Assembly: GCF_900115305.1 (NCBI RefSeq)
Contig: NZ_FOVW01000008.1
Span: 181,957-245,956, forward strand
From: Algoriphagus ornithinivorans
GTDB lineage: Bacteria; Bacteroidota; Bacteroidia; Cytophagales; Cyclobacteriaceae
Direction of reading: 5' to 3'
Length of the DNA: 64,000 nt
Position 1 is the first letter of the stretch; each line of letters begins with the position of its first letter. A program made the position numbers and the translations under genes. Of the stretch, positions 8,149-18,492 are shown piece by piece. A model generated the notes under the pieces. The model ran no database searches. It worked only from the letters and a program-made list of their open reading frames with translations, and had not been told where the DNA came from.

Positions 8149-9703
8149 AATAGGTGGATTCTTCTTGTTTTGGATTGTAATTAATTGATTCTATGATATT
8201 AAGCATTTTTTCGGTAGCCATCATGGCCGCCACTGTTTGATCTGGATCCAGACCTTTGGTTTTGAATATCTTTCCATATTCCCAGGTAATGACAGTTTCT
8301 ACGAAAGCATCTGTTTTACCTCCAGGTGGAATAGAAACATGATAGTCTGTCAACTTGGGAAGCTCACGCCCCATTGACTTATAAATTTTTCGTAAGGCTC
8401 GCATAAAGGAGTCATATTGCCCATCTCCTGTTGCAGAAGCATCATAAGTTTTCTCATGAATCCTCATACGCAACTGAACGGTTGGTTTCAAACCTTTGGA
8501 ATGGGTCATGTGGTACCCTTCAATGCTGATATTTTTTGAAATAGAATTATTCTGAAGAACATCCGAAATAATGTACGGTAAATCCTCAGTAGTTACCCGC
8601 TCTTTTTTATCTCCCAGTTCAATGATTCTCTGAGTAACTCTGGCTAGCTCTTCTTTTTCCAAAGAAATCCCCAACTCTTCCAGATTTTTGAGAATATTCG
8701 CTTTGCCAGAGGTTTTTCCTAGGGCATACTTCCTTTGACGACCGAATCGCTCCGGCATCAGATCATTGAAATAAAGATTCTTCTTATTATCCCCGTCTGC
8801 ATGAATCCCTGCAGTCTGAGTAAAGACATTCTCCCCTACCACAGGTTTATTCGCTGGAATATGTTGCCCTGAAAATTGCTCTACCAACTTGGATACCCTG
8901 AATATCTTCTGCTCCTGAACTCCGATTTCCAGTTCTGTAAAATCCTTGATCACAGCAATGACAGATTCCAGAGGAGCGTTTCCTGCACGCTCTCCCAAGC
9001 CATTGATGGTAGTATGAATCCCCGAAACTCCATGTAAAACCGCTTCCATGACATTAGCTACTGACAAATCATAGTCGTTGTGAGCATGAAAATCAAAATG
9101 GGCATCAGGAAACTTAGCAATGATCATCTGAAAATACTCCTTTACCTCTTCCGGGGAAAGCAAGCCCAAGGTGTCAGGAAGCATAATTCTTTGGACAGGT
9201 TGTTTGGTCAAAAACTCGATCAAACTCAAAGTATACTCTTGAGAATTTCGCATTCCATTAGACCAATCTTCCAAATATACATTTACGCTTATTTGATTTT
9301 CTCTGGCATGCTGTATGGATTTTCGAATATCCTCAAAGTGCTCTTCCTGTTTTTTCTTGAGTTGATGGGTCAGGTGGTTCAGGGATCCTTTGGTCAGCAA
9401 ATTCATCACCTTGGCTCCTGCTTCCAAAAGCCAATTGACAGAAGCAGGGGTGTCGACAAAACCCAAAACCTCCACTCTTTCCAAATAACCCTTTTGAGAA
9501 GCCCACTGAGTAATTTTCTGAACACCTTCAAGCTCTCCCTCTGAAACCCGGGCAGAAGCAACTTCAATCCGGTCTACTTTGAGTTCATCCAGTAAAAGTT
9601 TGGCAATCTGCAATTTTTCAGAAGGCAAAAAGGAAACCCCTGAGGTCTGCTCTCCATCCCTCAAGGTTGTGTCCATAATCTCAATTTTCCTATTCGCCTT
9701 CAT
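8117..9703 (-). CDS. cimA: (R)-citramalate synthase (2-isopropylmalate synthase family)
   Basis: A 528-residue DRE-TIM metallolyase. It condenses acetyl-CoA with pyruvate to (R)-citramalate, the first step of the threonine-independent isoleucine pathway. The N-terminal TIM barrel carries [28 protein letters not shown] (metal-binding histidines) and GLGERAGNAPLE; the C-terminal 130 residues form the LeuA-type allosteric domain. From memory it matches Leptospira CimA over long stretches (VDRIEVASARVSEGELE, KVMNLLTKGSL, NVYLEDWSNGMRNS), including a Tyr in VYLEDW that lines the pyruvate pocket there. A true LeuA is encoded upstream in the same operon, so this is not the only synthase. A second isopropylmalate synthase is the alternative. 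Confidence 0.85.
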   Translation of the reverse strand: MKANRKIEIMDTTLRDGEQTSGVSFLPSEKLQIAKLLLDELKVDRIEVASARVSEGELEGVQKITQWASQKGYLERVEVLGFVDTPASVNWLLEAGAKVMNLLTKGSLNHLTHQLKKKQEEHFEDIRKSIQHARENQISVNVYLEDWSNGMRNSQEYTLSLIEFLTKQPVQRIMLPDTLGLLSPEEVKEYFQMIIAKFPDAHFDFHAHNDYDLSVANVMEAVLHGVSGIHTTINGLGERAGNAPLESVIAVIKDFTELEIGVQEQKIFRVSKLVEQFSGQHIPANKPVVGENVFTQTAGIHADGDNKKNLYFNDLMPERFGRQRKYALGKTSGKANILKNLEELGISLEKEELARVTQRIIELGDKKERVTTEDLPYIISDVLQNNSISKNISIEGYHMTHSKGLKPTVQLRMRIHEKTYDASATGDGQYDSFMRALRKIYKSMGRELPKLTDYHVSIPPGGKTDAFVETVITWEYGKIFKTKGLDPDQTVAAMMATEKMLNIIESINYNPKQEESTYYGNEYRAAAG

Positions 9704-9711
9704 GATTTTTC

Positions 9712-10302
9712 TTATCTCGTCTCTACAAAAGCATCGATTTCTAAGGACATGTTTAACAAGTAATCGATATCATCGAAACCGTTTTGCATGTTAGCCTTTT
9801 TATAATCATTGATATCAAAAGACTCAGAATCTCCAGTTGAAAGCAAAGTGATTTTTTGCTTAGGCAGATTCACTTCAATCTGAGTGTTAGGATTTTCCTC
9901 TATTGCTGAGAGCAACTTATCAGCAAATTCAGGAGATACCGTCACAGGAAGTACCCCGATATTTAGACAGTTATTTTTGAAGATATCTGCAAAAAAACTG
10001 GAAACTACACATCGGAAGCCATAATCATACAGCGCCCAAACAGCATGCTCTCTACTGGATCCTGATCCGAAATTCTTGCCCGCAACCAAAATTTTACCGG
10101 TATAAGTTGGATCATTCAACACAAAATCCTTCTTGGGATTTCCCTCTACATCATATCTCCAGTCACGGAACAGGTTGTCACCAAAGCCTTCCCGCTCGGT
10201 AGCCTTGAGAAAGCGTGCAGGAATAATTTGATCCGTATCCACGTTTTCCGTAGGCAAAGGAACTGCGGTGCTGGTCAATATGGTAAATTTATCGTAAGCC
10301 AT
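9712..10302 (-). CDS. leuD: 3-isopropylmalate dehydratase small subunit
   Basis: A 196-residue swivel-domain subunit that pairs with LeuC to isomerise 2-isopropylmalate to 3-isopropylmalate, and probably citramalate to 3-methylmalate. Motifs include PLPTENVDTDQIIPARFLK near residue 16 and GKNFGSGSSREHAVWAL near 75, typical of aconitase-family swivel domains. Length is normal for LeuD. It is 8 nt upstream of cimA. The 110-bp gap that separates it from leuC is the longest inside the operon and holds an inverted AT-rich repeat. Confidence 0.97.
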   Translation of the reverse strand: MAYDKFTILTSTAVPLPTENVDTDQIIPARFLKATEREGFGDNLFRDWRYDVEGNPKKDFVLNDPTYTGKILVAGKNFGSGSSREHAVWALYDYGFRCVVSSFFADIFKNNCLNIGVLPVTVSPEFADKLLSAIEENPNTQIEVNLPKQKITLLSTGDSESFDINDYKKANMQNGFDDIDYLLNMSLEIDAFVETR

Positions 10303-10325
10303 TTTTTATTAGTTGATTAGAAAAT

Positions 10326-10406
10326 GGTTATTTGTTATTGGTGGGTTACAGTGATGTCGACATATTGCATTCAGACACTAATAACTACTAACCAATAACT
10401 TATAAC
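10326..10406. repeat. Imperfect AT-rich inverted repeat in the leuC-leuD gap
   Basis: The arm GGTTATTTGTTATTGGT (10326-10342) is partly complementary to ACCAATAACTTATAAC (10391-10406): nine perfect pairs, two mismatches, then five pairs. The 15-mer GTTATTTGTTATTGG also occurs at 63606-63620. This looks like a dispersed non-coding repeat rather than a terminator, since there is no T-run on the operon strand. Confidence 0.5.
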
Positions 10407-10412
10407 TCTAAA

Positions 10413-11819
10413 TTAATTATCGAAAACCTCCCTAGGATCGGTGATACGCCCAGTGACAGCTACAGCTGCTACCGTGAGAGGGGATGCGAGCATTGTTCGT
10501 GCGCCGGGTCCTTGACGTCCTTCAAAGTTTCTATTGGAAGTAGAAACTGCATACTTTCCGGATGGAATTTTATCATCGTTCATCGCCAGGCAAGCCGAAC
10601 AACCGGGCTGTCTCAACTCAAACCCTGCCTCTTCCAGAATTTTTACCAAGCCCTCTTCATGAGCTAACTTTTCCACTTCTCGTGACCCTGGTACTATCCA
10701 AGCGGTAATGTTATCAGCTTTCTTTCTGCCTTTGACAAATTGCGCTACCGCACGGATATCTTCAATTCGCCCATTGGTACAAGAGCCTACGAATACATAG
10801 TCCACTTGCTTGCCTTTGATTGGTTCGCCGGGCTGAAATCCCATATAATCCAATGACTTCAAGTAGGACTTCTTGTTAGATCCTTCCATACCTTCTGTGG
10901 TTGGGATGGAATCTTTGACTTTGATGCCCATACCAGGGTTGGTACCATAAGTAATCATTGGTTCTATATCTGACGCATCAAAGGTGAGCTCCTTGTCAAA
11001 AACAGCTCCCTCGTCGGTCTTGAGTGTTTTCCAATGAGCTACAGCCTGATCCCATTCCTCGCCCTTTGGAGCGTATTGTTTCCCTTTCAAAAATTCGAAA
11101 GTCGTCTCATCCGGAGCAATCAATCCACCACGAGCTCCCATTTCTATAGACATATTGCAAATGGTCATTCGGGCTTCCATCGATAGGCTGCGAATAGCCG
11201 ACCCTGCGTATTCTACAAAGTATCCAGTCGCTCCAGCAGCGGATATCTTAGATATGATGTAAAGGATAATATCCTTTGAAGTGACTCCATTGCCAAGTTC
11301 TCCCTCCACAGAAATCCGCATCTTTTTAGGCTTGGACTGCATGATACATTGGGTGGCCAAAACCATCTCCACTTCAGAAGTACCGATTCCAAAGGCAATA
11401 GCTCCAAAAGCTCCATGCGTAGAAGTATGAGAGTCACCACAAACGATGGTCATTCCAGGCTGGGTCACACCCAATTCAGGCCCTATGACATGGACAATCC
11501 CATGGTGAGCCGAACCTAAGTCATGGAGTTCAATTCCATATTTAGCGCAGTTGTGCCGAAGTTTTTCGACCTGCATTCTGGATAATTTATCCTTGATAGT
11601 TTGATCTTGATCTACTGTAGGAACATTGTGGTCCGGAGTAGCGATTGTTCTGTGTGGGTACTTTACTCCAATGCCTCTTTTTTCCAAGTTGAGAAAGGCT
11701 ACTGGAGAGGTGACTTCATGGATAAAATGCTTATCAATGAAGAATACATCTGGTCCTGCCGGAACGGATTTTACCACGTGGGCATCCCAGATTTTGTCAA
11801 ATAATGTTGTCTTTTCCAT
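10413..11819 (-). CDS. leuC: 3-isopropylmalate dehydratase large subunit
   Basis: A 468-residue aconitase-family subunit binding a [4Fe-4S] cluster. Cluster and active-site motifs are visible: [15 protein letters not shown] near residue 127, [16 protein letters not shown] near 343 and [10 protein letters not shown] near 404, giving the three cluster cysteines. Length is normal. With LeuD it forms the isomerase for both the leucine branch and the citramalate branch. It starts only 2 nt after the leuA stop, so translation is likely coupled. ATG at 11819 begins [16 protein letters not shown], the usual LeuC start. Confidence 0.98.
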   Translation of the reverse strand: MEKTTLFDKIWDAHVVKSVPAGPDVFFIDKHFIHEVTSPVAFLNLEKRGIGVKYPHRTIATPDHNVPTVDQDQTIKDKLSRMQVEKLRHNCAKYGIELHDLGSAHHGIVHVIGPELGVTQPGMTIVCGDSHTSTHGAFGAIAFGIGTSEVEMVLATQCIMQSKPKKMRISVEGELGNGVTSKDIILYIISKISAAGATGYFVEYAGSAIRSLSMEARMTICNMSIEMGARGGLIAPDETTFEFLKGKQYAPKGEEWDQAVAHWKTLKTDEGAVFDKELTFDASDIEPMITYGTNPGMGIKVKDSIPTTEGMEGSNKKSYLKSLDYMGFQPGEPIKGKQVDYVFVGSCTNGRIEDIRAVAQFVKGRKKADNITAWIVPGSREVEKLAHEEGLVKILEEAGFELRQPGCSACLAMNDDKIPSGKYAVSTSNRNFEGRQGPGARTMLASPLTVAAVAVTGRITDPREVFDN

Positions 11820-11821
11820 AA

Positions 11822-13330
11822 TTAGGCAGTCACGTATTCTTTGACTGGTATTTTATTTAATGCATCTACAAATGCCTGTGCTGAGGCTAAGACTATATCC
11901 TCATGAGAGGCGAATCCGTAGTAAGGTTTTTCTGATTTGATCAATCTCATATGAACTTTGGCCACGTCGTCTGAACCATGGGTAATAGCTTGAATCAGGA
12001 ATTCCTCCAAGTCCACCTGAGGTTTGACGATTTTTTCGATTGATTTAAGAACCGCATCTACCGGCCCTACACCTGAAGAAGAGGCTTGGTGAGATTCGTT
12101 TCCAATTTTCAAGCTTACTTCTGCCTGGATAGAACCATTGGAAGCATAAGTCACTTTTTCCAATTCGATAAAATTGGATTCATCCATGTATTTGCCGACA
12201 AGCTCCAAAAGGTCTTTGCGACCTATATCTCTTTTAGAGTCAGCCAACAAAAGGAAAGCCTCATATACCTCACGAAGTTCTTCTCCTTCTAATTCAACAC
12301 CCAATGCATCCAAATGGTGCTTAAGTGCTGCCCTTCCTGATCTAGCGGTAAGAACAATTGAAGATTCTTCAACCCCAACTTCCTTAGGATCAATGATTTC
12401 ATAATTCTCTCTATGCTTCAATACTCCATCCTGGTGGATGCCTGAAGAATGCGCAAAAGCATTTCTTCCTACGATTGCTTTGTTAGGCTGAACAGGCATG
12501 TTCATTAGCTTAGAAACCAAGCGACTAGTCTTGTAAATCAAAGGAGTAACTATATCTGTGTGAACAGGGATTGATTGATGACATTTAATCGCCATAACCA
12601 CTTCCTCCATGGAGGTATTCCCTGCTCGTTCTCCAATACCATTGATAGTCACTTCTACCTGACGGGCTCCATGTTGCACTCCTGCCACTGTATTTGCAGT
12701 AGCCATCCCTAAGTCATTATGGCAATGGGTAGCAATAATCGCCTTATCGATATTGGGAACATTATTTTTCAGGTTGGCGATGATCGCTCCATACTGCTCA
12801 GGAAGACAATATCCAGTGGTATCTGGAATATTGACCACCCTAGCACCTGCTTTGATCACTTCCTCTATGATTTTACAAAGAAAATCAGGCTCAGACCTTC
12901 CTGCGTCTTCTGCATAAAACTCCACATCCTCTACAAACTGTCTGGCAAATTTTACAGCTGCCACACCTCTCCGGATGATTTCATCTGGAGTAGTTCTCAA
13001 CTTGTACTGAATATGATAAGGAGAAACCCCAATTCCGGTATGAATACGTCCTTTTTTCGCGTATTTAAGTGCTGCCGCTGCCACTTCAATATCCTTTTCT
13101 ACGGCTCTGGAAAGGGCACAAATGATTGGATTTGAAACAGCTTTTGAAATTTCCTGAACGGAATTGAAATCACCTGGGCTGGAAATAGGAAATCCAGCTT
13201 CTATGATATCCACTCCCAGTTCTTCCAGAGCTTTTGCCACCACAATTTTCTCCCGGGTATTTAACTGACATCCCGGTACTTGCTCCCCATCTCTCAGGGT
13301 CGTATCGAATATCCACAGCTTGTCACTCAT
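11822..13330 (-). CDS. leuA: 2-isopropylmalate synthase
   Basis: A 502-residue enzyme committing 2-oxoisovalerate plus acetyl-CoA to leucine synthesis. The catalytic barrel shows [13 protein letters not shown] at residue 8, [13 protein letters not shown] (metal-binding histidines) near 200 and [14 protein letters not shown]. The second half carries the LeuA regulatory domain (from about residue 385, with [15 protein letters not shown]), so leucine feedback inhibition is expected. It differs from the CimA-like protein downstream by the normal [10 protein letters not shown] specificity region. It is 13 nt downstream of ilvC and 2 nt upstream of leuC. Confidence 0.96.
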   Translation of the reverse strand: MSDKLWIFDTTLRDGEQVPGCQLNTREKIVVAKALEELGVDIIEAGFPISSPGDFNSVQEISKAVSNPIICALSRAVEKDIEVAAAALKYAKKGRIHTGIGVSPYHIQYKLRTTPDEIIRRGVAAVKFARQFVEDVEFYAEDAGRSEPDFLCKIIEEVIKAGARVVNIPDTTGYCLPEQYGAIIANLKNNVPNIDKAIIATHCHNDLGMATANTVAGVQHGARQVEVTINGIGERAGNTSMEEVVMAIKCHQSIPVHTDIVTPLIYKTSRLVSKLMNMPVQPNKAIVGRNAFAHSSGIHQDGVLKHRENYEIIDPKEVGVEESSIVLTARSGRAALKHHLDALGVELEGEELREVYEAFLLLADSKRDIGRKDLLELVGKYMDESNFIELEKVTYASNGSIQAEVSLKIGNESHQASSSGVGPVDAVLKSIEKIVKPQVDLEEFLIQAITHGSDDVAKVHMRLIKSEKPYYGFASHEDIVLASAQAFVDALNKIPVKEYVTA

Positions 13331-13343
13331 GATTTTTTGGGTT

Positions 13344-14387
13344 TTAGTTATTTTCTGGTCTCAACTGGCGGACGACAGCTCCTGCCTGCCACATTTCAGA
13401 CTCTCTTAACTCTTTCAATTCTTCTTCTAATTTTTCTCTGTAATCAGACTTAGAGTTAGAATCAATAGATTTCTGGGCCTCTTTTCCTGTTTTCACAGAG
13501 TCATATAGCGCTTCAAATACCGGCTTGGTCGCATCTCGGAAAGGCTTCCACCAATCCAAAGCACCTCTCTGAGCAGTAGTCGAGCAGTTGGCGTACATCC
13601 AATCCATCCCATTTTCTGCTACCAATGGCATAAGAGACTGGGTCAATTCTTCCACTGTTTCGTTGAACGCTTCTGAAGGGGTATGACCATTTGCTCTCAG
13701 CACTTCATATTGTGCAGCGAAAATCCCCTGGATAGCCCCCATCAATGTTCCTCTTTCACCAGTAAGGTCAGAAGTTACTTCACGATAAAAATCTGTTTCG
13801 AATAGGTATCCTGAGCCAACGCCAATTCCCAATGCAACTACTCTGTCTTTGGCCTTTCCGGTAGCATCCTGGTAAATTGCATAAGAAGAGTTAAGTCCTC
13901 TACCTTCCACAAACATTCTTCTCAAAGAAGTTCCGGATCCTTTTGGAGCCACTAGAATTACATCTACATCTGCCGGAGGAACGATTCCTGTCTTTTCTTT
14001 ATAAGTCACACCAAATCCATGGGAAAAATAAAGTGCTTTCCCTGGAGTCAAGTGCTTCTTCACTGTCGGCCAAAGTGCAATCTGACCTGCATCAGAAAGC
14101 AAAAACTGAAGGATAGTTCCTCTTTCGCAAGCTTCTTCCAGTTCAAATAAAGTTTCTCCTGGAACCCAGCCATCAGAAACTGCCTTATCCCAAGTTTTAG
14201 ATCCTTTTCTCTGGCCAACGATCACGTTGAAGCCATTGTCCTTCAGGTTGAGTGCCTGTCCAGGACCCTGTACACCATAACCCAGCACAGCGATTACTTC
14301 ATTTTTCAATACTTCGCGTGCTTTTTCCAGAGGAAATTCCTCTCTGGTTACTACGTTTTCTTCAACGCTGCCAAATTTCAATTTCAT
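13344..14387 (-). CDS. ilvC: Ketol-acid reductoisomerase, NADP-dependent
   Basis: A 347-residue enzyme that isomerises and reduces acetolactate and acetohydroxybutyrate. The Rossmann motif GYGVQGPGQ sits at residues 36-44 and the cofactor loop [12 protein letters not shown] (58-69) has basic and Ser residues consistent with NADPH. Catalytic-domain stretches [15 protein letters not shown] and [13 protein letters not shown] are present. It looks like the fungal/plant-like class I form, which is common in Bacteroidota. It lies between ilvN (39 nt) and leuA (13 nt) in the operon. Confidence 0.96.
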   Translation of the reverse strand: MKLKFGSVEENVVTREEFPLEKAREVLKNEVIAVLGYGVQGPGQALNLKDNGFNVIVGQRKGSKTWDKAVSDGWVPGETLFELEEACERGTILQFLLSDAGQIALWPTVKKHLTPGKALYFSHGFGVTYKEKTGIVPPADVDVILVAPKGSGTSLRRMFVEGRGLNSSYAIYQDATGKAKDRVVALGIGVGSGYLFETDFYREVTSDLTGERGTLMGAIQGIFAAQYEVLRANGHTPSEAFNETVEELTQSLMPLVAENGMDWMYANCSTTAQRGALDWWKPFRDATKPVFEALYDSVKTGKEAQKSIDSNSKSDYREKLEEELKELRESEMWQAGAVVRQLRPENN

Positions 14388-14426
14388 AGTGTTATTATTA
14401 GATTTAATGGATTGATTTTCAATTTT

Positions 14427-14927
14427 TTATTTTACAAAAGAGTCAATCGTAAGCATTCTTTTTGCTACGGCAACTCTTCCTGATCTGGCAAATTCCAGCA
14501 GTCCATATCCTTTGAGGATTTCCAAGAGCTCCTGAGTTTGCTCTTTGTGACCCGTCAGTTCCAGTACCACAAATTCAGGCTCAGCAGCAATGATTTTTGC
14601 ATTATGCTGTCGAATGACTTTCTCCAAGCCCCCGTCCAGTTTTGACACAGGGATCTTGTATAAGGCGATTTCCTGATAAACTACCGCCTCATCTTCGTGA
14701 TAAAAGGCTTTGATTACATCTATAATCTTTTCGATCTGATTGACCAGCTGGATTACTGTTTCTTCTGTGGCTGTCACTTCGATCGTGATTCTATGAATCC
14801 CCTCCAACCTACTTTCTGAAGCAGTAAGGGCATCTATATTGATCCCTCTTCGGGTAAAAATGATAGTAATCCGATTGAGTATGCCGATGAAATTCTCGGT
14901 AATGACAAATATGGTATATCGCTTCAT
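14427..14927 (-). CDS. ilvN: Acetolactate synthase small (regulatory) subunit
   Basis: A 166-residue regulatory subunit. Residues 3-78 form an ACT domain (YTIFVITENFIGILNRITIIF, GINIDALTASES) that binds valine for feedback inhibition; the remaining part is the usual C-terminal ALS_ss domain with FARSGRVAVAK. It activates the catalytic IlvB subunit encoded immediately upstream (6-nt gap). Length is typical of IlvN/IlvH. The symbol ilvH would also be acceptable. Confidence 0.95.
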   Translation of the reverse strand: MKRYTIFVITENFIGILNRITIIFTRRGINIDALTASESRLEGIHRITIEVTATEETVIQLVNQIEKIIDVIKAFYHEDEAVVYQEIALYKIPVSKLDGGLEKVIRQHNAKIIAAEPEFVVLELTGHKEQTQELLEILKGYGLLEFARSGRVAVAKRMLTIDSFVK

Positions 14928-14933
14928 ACGTTT

Positions 14934-16628
14934 TTAACTTAGTCTTACTTCCTCCACAGAGCATCCTGTGGCAATCATCGGGAATACATTATCTTCTTTT
15001 TCCACTACTACCTCTAAGAAAAAGGGGCCATCATGGATCAGCATATCTTCAATTGCTTCTTTCAGATCTCCTCGATCAGTTACTTTTTGAGCTTTGATCT
15101 GATAAGCCTCAGCAATTTTTACAAAGTCAGGATTGTCCAACTCGGTGAAAGAATAGCGCTTATCAAAAAACATCTGCTGCCACTGCCTCACCATACCTAG
15201 ATAATTATTATTCAAAAGGACAATTTTCACAGGAGCTTTGGTTTGCATAATGGTTCCCAATTCCTGAATGGTCATCTGAATCCCTCCATCGCCTACCACA
15301 CAAATCACTTGTCTAGAGTAATCATGAAGTTGTGCCCCTAAAGCAGCCGGCAAAGCAAAACCCATTGTGCCCAGACCACCAGAAGTCACCTGAGTTCGGG
15401 TCTTTTTATAATTAAAATATCTCCATGCTATCATCTGATGCTGTCCTACATCTGTGACTAAGACCGCATCATCTGCTTTGTATTGATTGATTAGATTAAT
15501 TACCTCTCCCATCGTCAAACCCACTTTGGTAGGAGTAATATCATGCTGCATAACAGCATCTTTCTCCATTTGCTCCAGCTCCCGAAACTTGGTCATCCAA
15601 GCTGGATGCGTCTTCTCTGAAACTGCTGCAGTCAACAAAGACAAACTCTCTTTGCAATCCCCTAACACAGGAATATCTGCTTTAACATTTTTATTGATTT
15701 CTGCCGGATCAAGTTCCAAATGAATGACCTTGGCCTGTTTTGCATATCTTTTCAAATCACCAGTCACTCGATCATCAAAGCGCATCCCAATTGCGATTAA
15801 TACATCACATTGATTGGTCAATAAATTGGGAGCATAATTTCCATGCATGCCAAGTTTACCCACATAATTGGGATGATCTTGAGAAATAGCTCCTGAACCC
15901 AATAAGGTTGAAGCCGCTGGAATGCCTGTTTTATCTAAAAAGAATTTCAACTCTGTCTCAGCCTTTCCCAACACTACACCCTGACCAAAAACTATATAAG
16001 GTCTTTCTGCCTTATTGATCAGTTCAGCAGCTTCCTGAATGGCTGTCTTTTCAACAGGTATATGTGTTTTGTAAGATCTGAAACCCATGCAAGGAGCATA
16101 ATTCATTTCCCCAAAGTCAACTTGGGCATTTTTGGTAATATCGATCAGTACAGGCCCTGGTCTTCCCGAACGGGCTATATAAAAACCTTTGGCTATGGCC
16201 GGAGCTATATCTTCAACCTTTCTTACTTGAATATTCCATTTTGTTCCCGGCATAGATATACCGACGACGTCTGTTTCCTGGAAAGCATCTGTACCTAATA
16301 GGTGCGCAGCCACTTGTCCTGTAATACAAACCAAAGGAGTACTGTCGATCTGCGCATCTGCCAAACCTGTGATAAGGTTAGTCGCCCCCGGACCTGAAGT
16401 AGCCAAACAAACCCCCACTTTACCAGAGACTCTGGCATAGCCTTGAGCGGCATGGATTGCTCCCTGCTCATGTCGGGTCAGTACATGCTTGATTTGTTCA
16501 TGATAGTCATACAATGCATCGTAAACAGGCATGATTGCACCGCCGGGGTAGCCAAAAATAATTTCTGCCTGTTCCGCTATTAAAGATTGGACTACGATGT
16601 CCGCCCCTCTGATCATTGATTCCTTCAT
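14934..16628 (-). CDS. ilvB: Acetolactate synthase large (catalytic) subunit
   Basis: A 564-residue thiamine-diphosphate enzyme making acetolactate from pyruvate or acetohydroxybutyrate from pyruvate plus 2-oxobutyrate. FGYPGGAIMPVYDAL near residue 25, the catalytic Glu in TRHEQGAIHAAQGYAR near 51, and the ThDP/Mg motif VGDGGIQMTIQEL with NNNYLGMVRQWQ are clear. I chose ATG at 16628 (MKESMIRGADIVV): it follows the ilvD stop by 4 nt and gives the usual length, whereas the frame stays open a further 15 codons into ilvD. Confidence 0.96.
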   Translation of the reverse strand: MKESMIRGADIVVQSLIAEQAEIIFGYPGGAIMPVYDALYDYHEQIKHVLTRHEQGAIHAAQGYARVSGKVGVCLATSGPGATNLITGLADAQIDSTPLVCITGQVAAHLLGTDAFQETDVVGISMPGTKWNIQVRKVEDIAPAIAKGFYIARSGRPGPVLIDITKNAQVDFGEMNYAPCMGFRSYKTHIPVEKTAIQEAAELINKAERPYIVFGQGVVLGKAETELKFFLDKTGIPAASTLLGSGAISQDHPNYVGKLGMHGNYAPNLLTNQCDVLIAIGMRFDDRVTGDLKRYAKQAKVIHLELDPAEINKNVKADIPVLGDCKESLSLLTAAVSEKTHPAWMTKFRELEQMEKDAVMQHDITPTKVGLTMGEVINLINQYKADDAVLVTDVGQHQMIAWRYFNYKKTRTQVTSGGLGTMGFALPAALGAQLHDYSRQVICVVGDGGIQMTIQELGTIMQTKAPVKIVLLNNNYLGMVRQWQQMFFDKRYSFTELDNPDFVKIAEAYQIKAQKVTDRGDLKEAIEDMLIHDGPFFLEVVVEKEDNVFPMIATGCSVEEVRLS

Positions 16629-16632
16629 AGCA

Positions 16633-18312
16633 TTAGAATTTATCTGTGACACAACCTTCAGAGGCGGTGGCAACGAGTTTATTGTATTTTTTCAAAGTAC
16701 CCTGCAAGCCCTCAATGACTTTTGGAGACCAGCTTTTCTTTCTTTCAGCAAATTCAGCCTCCGAAACATCCACAGAAAGCAGTTGATGATCCGTATCTAT
16801 GGTGACCATATCTCCGTCTTTTAGTAGACCGATAGGCCCACCTGTCCAAGCCTCAGGAGTCACATGCCCTACTACAAAGCCATGTGTTCCACCAGAAAAT
16901 CTACCATCTGTAATTAGGGCCACATCTGCTCCCAGTCCAGCTCCAATAATCATAGAGGTTGGTTTCAGCATTTCTGGCATGCCTGGAGCTCCTTTTGGAC
17001 CTACATTTCGAATGACTACTACATCTCCCGCTTTTACAACATGATCACGGATAGCGTCATTGGCTTCTTTTTCAGAATCGAATACTTTAGCCGGACCTGT
17101 AAATAATCTACCTTCTTTCCCGGTGATTTTTGCAACTGCACCTTCTGGAGCAAGATTTCCGGAAAGAATACATAAGTGACCCGTTTCTTTGATGGGGGTT
17201 TCCACTGGGTGAATCACGTTTACTCGAGAAGGAACGATTGGATCAATTCCTTCCAAGTTTTCAGCTAATGTTTTGCCCGTGACAGTGAGACAGTCTCCGT
17301 GCAAAAATCCTTTTTCCAAGAAATACTTCATGAATGCAGGAAGGCCGCCTTGTTCATGTAAATCTTCCATCAAGAATTTCCCAGAAGGCTTGAAATCACC
17401 TATCATCGGAGTCTTGGCATTGAGCTCTTTAAAGTCTTCCAAAGTAAAATCCACGCCTGCAGTTCTGGCTATTGCCAATAAGTGAAGTACAGCATTGGTA
17501 CTTCCTCCCAATGAAATAGCCACACGAACTGCATTCTCAATACTTTTCCTGCTGATGATATCCTTTGGTTTGATATCCTTTTCCAACAAGATCTTCATGT
17601 AGTGATTTACATCTTTACATTCCTGAATTTTTTCAGGTGAATTGGCTGGATTGGAAGCAGAGTAAGGCAATGACATTCCCAGGGCTTCAATCGCTGAGGA
17701 CATGGTATTGGCAGTATACATTCCTCCACATGCACCTGCTCCCGGGCAGGCATTTCTGATGACTCCGTCGTAATCCTCTTCGGAGATAGTCCCTTGGATT
17801 TTCTTCCCAAAAGCTTCGAATGCAGAAACGATATTGAGTTTTTCGCCTTTATAATTACCCGAGGCAATCGTTCCTCCATAAACCATAATCGAGGGACGGT
17901 TGATCCGAAGCATCCCAATGATCGCCCCGGGCATATTTTTATCACAGCCAGCAACTGCGACACATGAATCAAAGGAGTGACCGAGTATAAAGGACTCTAT
18001 GGAGTCTGCAATGATTTCTCTGGAAACCAAGGAGTAGCGCATTCCCAGCGTACCCATAGAGGTCCCATCTGAAATACCGATGGTATTAAAAACCAAACCG
18101 GTCAGATCATAATCCTGAGAGGAATCTTTGATCAGACCGGCAAAGTCATTCAAGTGCATATTGCAGGGATTGCTTTCATATCCGCAACTCGCTATCCCCA
18201 CAAAAGGCTGTTTCATCTTTTTATCACTCATGCCCGTGGCATAAAGCATGGCCTTTCCGGCCGGATGTTCGGGATTATCTGATATTTCCCAACTGTATTT
18301 TTTCAGGGTCAT
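16633..18312 (-). CDS. ilvD: Dihydroxy-acid dehydratase
   Basis: A 559-residue Fe-S enzyme that dehydrates dihydroxy acids to 2-oxoisovalerate and 2-oxo-3-methylvalerate. Cluster and metal motifs include [22 protein letters not shown] and [19 protein letters not shown], and the C-terminal [15 protein letters not shown]. The start is ATG at 18312 (MTLKKYSWE). The frame stays open for 17 more codons upstream, but those codons are the attenuator hairpin, so the longer start is rejected. First structural gene of the branched-chain operon, controlled by the leader at 18333-18523. Confidence 0.96.
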   Translation of the reverse strand: MTLKKYSWEISDNPEHPAGKAMLYATGMSDKKMKQPFVGIASCGYESNPCNMHLNDFAGLIKDSSQDYDLTGLVFNTIGISDGTSMGTLGMRYSLVSREIIADSIESFILGHSFDSCVAVAGCDKNMPGAIIGMLRINRPSIMVYGGTIASGNYKGEKLNIVSAFEAFGKKIQGTISEEDYDGVIRNACPGAGACGGMYTANTMSSAIEALGMSLPYSASNPANSPEKIQECKDVNHYMKILLEKDIKPKDIISRKSIENAVRVAISLGGSTNAVLHLLAIARTAGVDFTLEDFKELNAKTPMIGDFKPSGKFLMEDLHEQGGLPAFMKYFLEKGFLHGDCLTVTGKTLAENLEGIDPIVPSRVNVIHPVETPIKETGHLCILSGNLAPEGAVAKITGKEGRLFTGPAKVFDSEKEANDAIRDHVVKAGDVVVIRNVGPKGAPGMPEMLKPTSMIIGAGLGADVALITDGRFSGGTHGFVVGHVTPEAWTGGPIGLLKDGDMVTIDTDHQLLSVDVSEAEFAERKKSWSPKVIEGLQGTLKKYNKLVATASEGCVTDKF

Positions 18313-18332
18313 AGGTTTAATTGGGTATAAAA

Positions 18333-18360
18333 AAAGTGCCTCATTGGTCTGAGGCACTTT
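18333..18360 (-). terminator. Attenuator terminator of the ilv-leu operon
   Basis: Perfect 11-bp stem AAAGTGCCTCA / TGAGGCACTTT (minus strand 18360-18350 and 18343-18333) with loop GACCAA and a run of seven Ts ending at 18329. It lies 16 nt upstream of the ilvD start, which makes it a conditional rather than a final terminator. Its 5' arm can instead pair with 18390-18398. Confidence 0.9.
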
Positions 18361-18389
18361 CAATTTTATTTCATTATGAATAATAGTCT

Positions 18390-18398
18390 AGTGCCTCA
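18390..18398 (-). promoter_or_regulatory. Antiterminator arm of the ilv attenuator
   Basis: TGAGGCACT on the minus strand repeats the 3' arm of the terminator and can form 9 bp with AGTGCCTCA at 18358-18350. It starts 2 nt after the leader-peptide stop, so a ribosome that finishes the leader would cover it and let the terminator form. A ribosome stalled at the Ile/Val/Leu codons would leave it free to antiterminate. Confidence 0.85.
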
Positions 18399-18400
18399 CA

Positions 18401-18472
18401 TTAACATCCAATGAGAATAATAAAGCTTAGCAAAAAGACTACTGGGTACATATCTTTCGGTTTGAGGTTCAT
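18401..18472 (-). CDS. ilvL: Branched-chain amino acid leader peptide (23 aa)
   Basis: A 23-codon frame (ATG 18472, TAA 18401) starting MNLKPKDMYP and followed by V11, V12, L14, L15, I18, I19, L20 and I21; with L3 that is nine Ile/Val/Leu residues in 23. It sits between a Bacteroidota-type promoter and a terminator/antiterminator pair in front of ilvD. This is the arrangement of ribosome-mediated attenuation as known for enterobacterial ilv and leu operons. The codon content matches exactly the three products of the downstream operon. The peptide itself probably has no function. The symbol is used by analogy. Confidence 0.85.
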   Translation of the reverse strand: MNLKPKDMYPVVFLLSFIILIGC

Positions 18473-18492
18473 CCTTTGCAGGAATTAGAATT

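Noticed and set aside
9080..9544. Long open frame on the plus strand opposite cimA (154 codons), and a similar minus-strand frame inside ilvD at 17607-17972
   Set aside because: Both lie entirely within well-recognised genes, have no family motifs, and show low-complexity translation typical of shadow frames.
18313..18363. Upstream extension of ilvD by 17 codons
   Set aside because: The codons are the attenuator hairpin and its T-run; translation there would have no purpose and the family start is at 18312.
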